Below, piece after piece: positions 31,307 to 35,118 of a stretch of 35,118 nt of DNA. A program made the position numbers and the translations under genes. Numbering within the stretch: position 1 is the stretch's first letter; each line of letters opens with the position of its first letter. The DNA comes from Alistipes sp. CHKCI003 (GTDB taxonomy: Bacteria > Bacteroidota > Bacteroidia > Bacteroidales > Rikenellaceae). The stretch covers positions 1 through 35,118 of the forward strand of contig NZ_FCNT01000025.1 of NCBI RefSeq assembly GCF_900021155.1, read 5' to 3'. The notes below the pieces were generated by a model, which was given only the letters and a program-made list of their open reading frames with translations, did no database searches and was not told the origin of the DNA.

Positions 31307-31799
31307 TATTTTTCAGTGAATTCTTTAAATCACCTCTAAAAATCAATGTGAGACATAAGAGGATGTTCAATATGCTATTTATTCGAATGCTTCGCAATAA
31401 TGGTGGGGAATATTTATCAGATATATTATATGAAATCTCACTGGTGATGATTTCTGCTGTTATGTTCAAATATGTTAACTGTTTGATTGTTAGAAGTAAT
31501 TATGGCTGGAAAACAATTTCAGTTCTATGCGAATATTATCTGTAACTTGGATAAGTTTTACATGGTACTGATAAAATTTGCCTATTTACCACCGTTAAAT
31601 TGCACGAGGGACAGAATTTTGTCCTTTGTATCCGTTCAGAGAGCAAACGGGGGAGAAAATCATAACAAATGATACGATACTTTATTATTCCTGTATGTTT
31701 AATATGTTGATTATCAATGTTATTGAAGTTAGATTGTTTCTCCTTTCATTTTCTATTTCTTGCTGTATAATATAATGGTAATCAATTAATTATGTGTGA

Positions 31800-33905
31800 T
31801 TATTTGCCGATGCAGAACTTGGAAAAGATGGTTCCGAGGATTTCGTCGTTGGTGATTTCGCCCGTGATGGTGCCCAAATGGTAGAGTACGCTGCGGAGCT
31901 CCTCGCCGAGCAGATCCGTGGGCAGTGAGCCGTCAATGCCGGCAAGCGCCCGTCCGAGAGCCGTGTGGGCCGATGTCAGGGCTTCGTAGTGGCGGGCCGA
32001 CGAGACCACGGGATCGCCGTGGTAGAGGGCATCGGTGTCGACTGCCGCGCGGAGCGCTTGCCGCAGGCGGTCGATGCCCATCCCTTCGCGGGCGGAAATG
32101 GCGATCGTGCCGGCGGGAAGGGCGGTGCGGGGGGCCTTGTCGATTTTATTGACGACGTCGATGATCCGACGGTTCGGAGTCGTACGGATGGGGGAGGTGC
32201 GGTCGGATGGTGCGGCGGGAAAGTCTGTTCCCGAAAAGTCTGGGCGCCCGCCGGCGGGTGCTGCGGGGCTGTCGCCGGTCCGATTCGCGGAGGAGCGGTT
32301 TGCGGTCGCGTGTGCAGCCAGCATATCTGCAATATCCGGAGGGGCCGCCGCATGCCTTGCGTCTGTCGTGTCCGGGGTCTCCGCCGCATCGACTATGGAT
32401 GCCGCGTCGGCTGCAAGCGCCGAGTTTGTCGTGCCCGTCATGCTTGATGTGCCCGCTGTGCGGTCCGCTGCGTGCGGTGCGTCGGATGCAGCCATTCGCC
32501 GGCCGGCGTCCTGCATTCCCTCCCGAAGTGGACCGGTCGTCTGACCGGCGGCCGGTTCCTGCGGGAATGCGCTGTGAAGCGGGGAGGGCGTATCGGACGG
32601 GGACGCGGCGCCGGCCATCGACTCCGCATCGGTCATGCGGATGACGATCCGCGCCCGCGCGACGGCGGCGCGGGTCCGTTCGATCCCCATGCGTTCGAGC
32701 CGGTCGTCGGTCGCGCGGATGCCCGCCGTGTCGATGAAGCGGAACAGTACGCCGTCGATGTCCATCGTCTCCTCGATGGCGTCGCGCGTGGTGCCCGCGA
32801 TCTCCGAGACCATGGCGCGTTCCTCGCCCAGCAAGCGGTTCAGCAGGGTCGATTTCCCGACATTGGGGGCTCCGACGATCGCCACGGCCACGCCCCGTTT
32901 GAGGGCATTGCCCAGCGAGAAGGAGTTGCGCAGGGCCTCTATTTCGGCGTCGATCCGGCGCATCGTCTCCCGCAGTTCGGTCCGGTCGGCGAACTCCACG
33001 TCCTCCTCGGAGAAGTCCAGCTCCAGTTCGAGCAGCGACATCAGCTCCACGAGCCGGCCGCGCAACGCACGGAGCGCCGAGGAGTAGCCGCCCCGCATCT
33101 GGGCCGAGGCCAGCGCATGGGCGGTGCGGGAGGAGGAGGCGATCAGATCGGCCACCGCTTCGGCCTGCGCGAGATCCATCTTTCCGGCGAGGAACGCCCG
33201 TGTGGTGAATTCGCCCGGCCGGGCCATGCGGGCGCCCGCGGCGAGGAGCAGCCGCAGGATTTCGGCGACGATGTAGGCGGAGCCGTGGCAGGAGAGTTCG
33301 ACCGAATCCTCGCCCGTATAGGAGTGCGGTGCGCGGAAAACCGTTGCGAGCACGTCGTCGATCGTGCGTTCCGTTGCGTCGGGGCCTGCCGGAGTGTCGG
33401 TGCCGGCCGAATCGTCTGCGGGGCGGCCGTGCGGGGGCGCGGGGCGGCCCGAAGCCTCTGCAAACCCGCTGCCGGAGGCTTCGCCGGGACTGTCGGCGTC
33501 GATCGCCGCCGACGGTGCGCTCCATGCGGGGGCCGGCAGCGTTTCGGCGCTGTCCGCTTCGTGGGCGGCGTCTGCGCATGCCGCCGGAAGGGGTGTCGGG
33601 CGCAGGGCGTGCGACCGGGACTGTGCCGGGGGACAGGGTGTCGACGGCGAATCTTGGCGGAGGAGGCGTCGGTCGGTGCGGTCCGTCCGCAGCGATTCGG
33701 CCGGCGGTCCGTACGCCGGGGCCGGGGGCTCCACGATGCGTCCGTAGTGGACCGTGTGAGAGGCCGCGTCCCGCAATGCGGTCCGTCCGCGGAAGATGCG
33801 GTCGCAGACGGTCAGCGCCTCTGCGCCGCTCACGCGCAGGACGGCGATCGCGCCGCCGGAGGCGGTGGCGGGCGCGACGATGGTATCGTGTTCGGGGGCG
33901 GGCAT
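31800..33905 (-). CDS. mnmE: tRNA modification GTPase MnmE with two large low-complexity insertions
   Basis: MnmE, with MnmG, modifies the wobble uridine of tRNAs. All parts are present: the N-terminal tetrahydrofolate-binding domain (TIVAPATASGGAIAVLRVSG), helical domain, G1 GAPNVGKST, G2 GTTRD, G3 DTAG, G4 NKID, and the C-terminal CIGK. The usual length is about 450-460 residues; this has 701. Residues about 59-180, inside the N-terminal domain, and about 426-578, between G3 and G4 of the GTPase, are Ala/Pro/Ser/Thr/Asp-rich and have no counterpart in ordinary MnmE. The frame stays open throughout and the C-terminus is normal. The gene is very GC-rich and starts one base after the stop of the MltD-like gene. 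Confidence 0.95.
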   Translation of the reverse strand: MPAPEHDTIVAPATASGGAIAVLRVSGAEALTVCDRIFRGRTALRDAASHTVHYGRIVEPPAPAYGPPAESLRTDRTDRRLLRQDSPSTPCPPAQSRSHALRPTPLPAACADAAHEADSAETLPAPAWSAPSAAIDADSPGEASGSGFAEASGRPAPPHGRPADDSAGTDTPAGPDATERTIDDVLATVFRAPHSYTGEDSVELSCHGSAYIVAEILRLLLAAGARMARPGEFTTRAFLAGKMDLAQAEAVADLIASSSRTAHALASAQMRGGYSSALRALRGRLVELMSLLELELDFSEEDVEFADRTELRETMRRIDAEIEALRNSFSLGNALKRGVAVAIVGAPNVGKSTLLNRLLGEERAMVSEIAGTTRDAIEETMDIDGVLFRFIDTAGIRATDDRLERMGIERTRAAVARARIVIRMTDAESMAGAASPSDTPSPLHSAFPQEPAAGQTTGPLREGMQDAGRRMAASDAPHAADRTAGTSSMTGTTNSALAADAASIVDAAETPDTTDARHAAAPPDIADMLAAHATANRSSANRTGDSPAAPAGGRPDFSGTDFPAAPSDRTSPIRTTPNRRIIDVVNKIDKAPRTALPAGTIAISAREGMGIDRLRQALRAAVDTDALYHGDPVVSSARHYEALTSAHTALGRALAGIDGSLPTDLLGEELRSVLYHLGTITGEITNDEILGTIFSKFCIGK

Positions 33906-33906
33906 T

Positions 33907-35068
33907 CTAACGACCTTCGATGCGGATTTTCTGGCCGAGGCGGAGCTTGTTGGCGTTCTTGATGCCGTTCCAGCGCATCAGCTGGGCCGTGGTTACACGG
34001 TATTTGCGGGCGATGGCGCCCAGTGTGTCGCCTTTCTTGACGGTGTAGATCGTGCCGGAGCGTTGCTGGCGTTTCTTTTCGAGGTTCGCCGGATTCATGT
34101 ACTCCTTCAGGTAGGCCGAATCTTTGGCGAAGATCGAGTCCTGCTGCTGGATGTAGCGGCAGACGTAGCGCTGCGGAAGCACGAGGGAGTAGGTCTTGGT
34201 CGTCGCCGGCACGATGTCGAGCTTATACTGCGGGTTGAGCTGGCGCAGGGTCTCCATCGGAATGTCGATGGTCGACGAGACCTGTCCCAGATGCAGCAGC
34301 CGGTCGACGCGGATCGTGTCCGTGGCCAGCGGCAGCGGGGGCTCGGTGAATTCGATGCCGTGGAGCTTGTGGTAGGCGTAGGCGTAGGAGGCGCCGATGA
34401 AGGCCGGTACGTAGCCGCGCGTCTCGCGGGGCAGGAAGTCGTAGATGTCCCAGAACGTGCGGCTGCCGTCGCCGGCACGGGCGAGGGCCTTGTTCACGTT
34501 GCCCGGTCCGCAGTTGTAGGCGGCGATGGCCAGCGTCCAGTCCTTGTAGAGGGTGTAGAGGTCTTTCAGATAGCGGCAGGCGGCGCGCGTCGAGAGGACG
34601 GGATCGCACCGCTCGTCGACGAGCGAGTTGACCTCCAGTCCGTAGACCTTGCCCGTTGCGGGCATGAACTGCCACAGACCCGCTGCGCCCATGGGGGATA
34701 CGGCCGTCGGCGAGAGGGCCGATTCGATGATCGGCAGCGCGCGCAGCTCGACCGGAAGACCCGCCTTGATGAGCTCCTCTTCGATCAGCGGGAAGTAGTA
34801 CTGCGACATGCCGAGGATGCGGCTGATCGTGCCGGAGCGGACGTTGGTGTAGCGGTCGATGTAGCCTTTGACGATGTAGTTGTAGGGGAGCTGCACGGGC
34901 GATACGAGGTCGCGCAGCCGCCGGACGTAGACCGAGTCGGGCGTCCGGTCGCCGGCGGCGGCCGCCGCCGGGTCGAAACCGACGTAGGTGCTGAAGAACT
35001 CCTCGTAGGCGCCGAGGGTCTGCCGCTCGCGCCAGACGGCCAGCAGCGAGTCGATCTGCACGGGGGAG
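33907..35068 (-). CDS. MltD-like lytic transglycosylase with LysM, 5' end lost at the assembly edge
   Basis: About 384 visible residues. The SLT domain has the catalytic Glu in LPIIESALSPTAVSP (E113 by this numbering) with GAAGLWQFMPATG, then an AYNCGPGNVNKA motif; residues about 330-384 form a LysM domain (YTVKKGDTLGAIARKY). It cleaves glycan strands of peptidoglycan. The apparent start at 35061 is an internal GTG: the real gene continues upstream, and the signal peptide is missing because genuine sequence ends near 35068 where adapter begins. It is followed directly by mnmE. Confidence 0.92.
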
Positions 35069-35118
35069 GTCTCTTATACACATCGCCGAGCCCACGAGAC
35101 TCCTGAGCATCTCGTATG
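35069..35118. other. Nextera sequencing adapter (not biological)
   Basis: The end reads GTCTCTTATACACATC, then CCGAGCCCACGAGAC, then an eight-base index TCCTGAGC, then ATCTCGTATG. That is the Nextera mosaic end, read-2 adapter, i7 index and start of the P7 sequence, with one mismatch. The DNA from 35069 is adapter and should be trimmed. Confidence 0.95.

Larger units (their letters stand above)
30919..31799. other. AT-rich boundary region between accessory genes and mnmE
   Basis: About 880 bases. It holds a strong 17-bp hairpin (31016-31066), a minus-strand promoter (31274-31306) and one possible 49-residue frame. From 31310 to 31799 I see no gene, no att-like repeat pair and no tRNA. Base composition changes abruptly at the right edge, where mnmE begins. 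Confidence 0.5.

Noticed and set aside
32472..33962. 496-codon plus-strand frame opposite mnmE
   Set aside because: It is a GC-rich shadow of the mnmE reading frame on the other strand; Gly/Arg/Ala composition without domains.
33796..35106. 436-codon plus-strand frame opposite the transglycosylase
   Set aside because: It is antisense to a clear SLT-LysM gene and ends inside the adapter.
1..35118. CRISPR arrays, tRNA or rRNA genes
   Set aside because: I saw no regularly spaced repeats, no tRNA arm pattern and no rRNA-like stretch on reading both strands.

Overview
The window looks like Bacteroidota (Bacteroidales) DNA. Several upstream regions carry the Bacteroidota-type -7 box TAnnTTTG, the integrase and excisionase are of the types found on Bacteroides mobile elements, and a GC-rich MnmE and LysM transglycosylase form the only housekeeping segment. 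An Alistipes-like host would fit the GC-rich core beside AT-richer accessory DNA, but I cannot prove the genus. The last ~50 bases are an untrimmed Nextera adapter, so the right end is an assembly end.

Layout. (1) 1-4000: end of an integrative element, all on minus: tyrosine integrase, lone IS1595-type zinc ribbon, excisionase-like HTH, DUF6291-like protein and a VirE-N/PriCT-2 primase-like protein. (2) 4250-9080: a long palindrome, an AAA-type ATPase, then an AT-rich pair made of a Dam-family adenine methylase and a 764-residue PD-(D/E)xK / DGQHR / HEPN-like fusion (candidate defence pair), and a 52-residue gene with a terminator. (3) 9372-24330: a ~14.5 kb minus-strand cluster lying between a 3'-truncated RelA/SpoT-like gene and a 3'-truncated HsdR_N-HsdM gene. 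(4) 24271-28000: the decayed HsdR_N/HsdM gene with its XRE regulator, a RhuM remnant, and an intact XRE-DUF3791 / DUF3990 / small-protein operon that looks like toxin-antitoxin. (5) 28257-30918: an operon with an unknown protein, a metallophosphoesterase and a broken second one. (6) 30919-31799: non-coding or small-gene DNA. (7) 31800-35068: mnmE with two very large low-complexity insertions, and a 5'-truncated MltD-like transglycosylase.

The most interesting system is region 3. It encodes a complete type I export route: a C39-peptidase ABC transporter, an HlyD adaptor and a TolC-like outer membrane protein. It also encodes two cargo genes that share a double-glycine leader. Each cargo body carries a C39-like Gln(-6)/Cys/His/Asp signature, so the exported protein itself resembles a papain-like cysteine protease. 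Each cargo is followed by a signal-peptide-bearing paralogous partner that could be a periplasmic immunity protein; the start of a third partner survives as a relic. The second cargo is broken by a 10-base insertion next to the leader. The same operon carries a GS...DxD nucleotidyltransferase, two T4 Rnl1-like nucleotidyl-ligase proteins (one fused to a NUDIX domain) and an unknown protein, a combination I do not recognise from any described bacteriocin or RiPP system.
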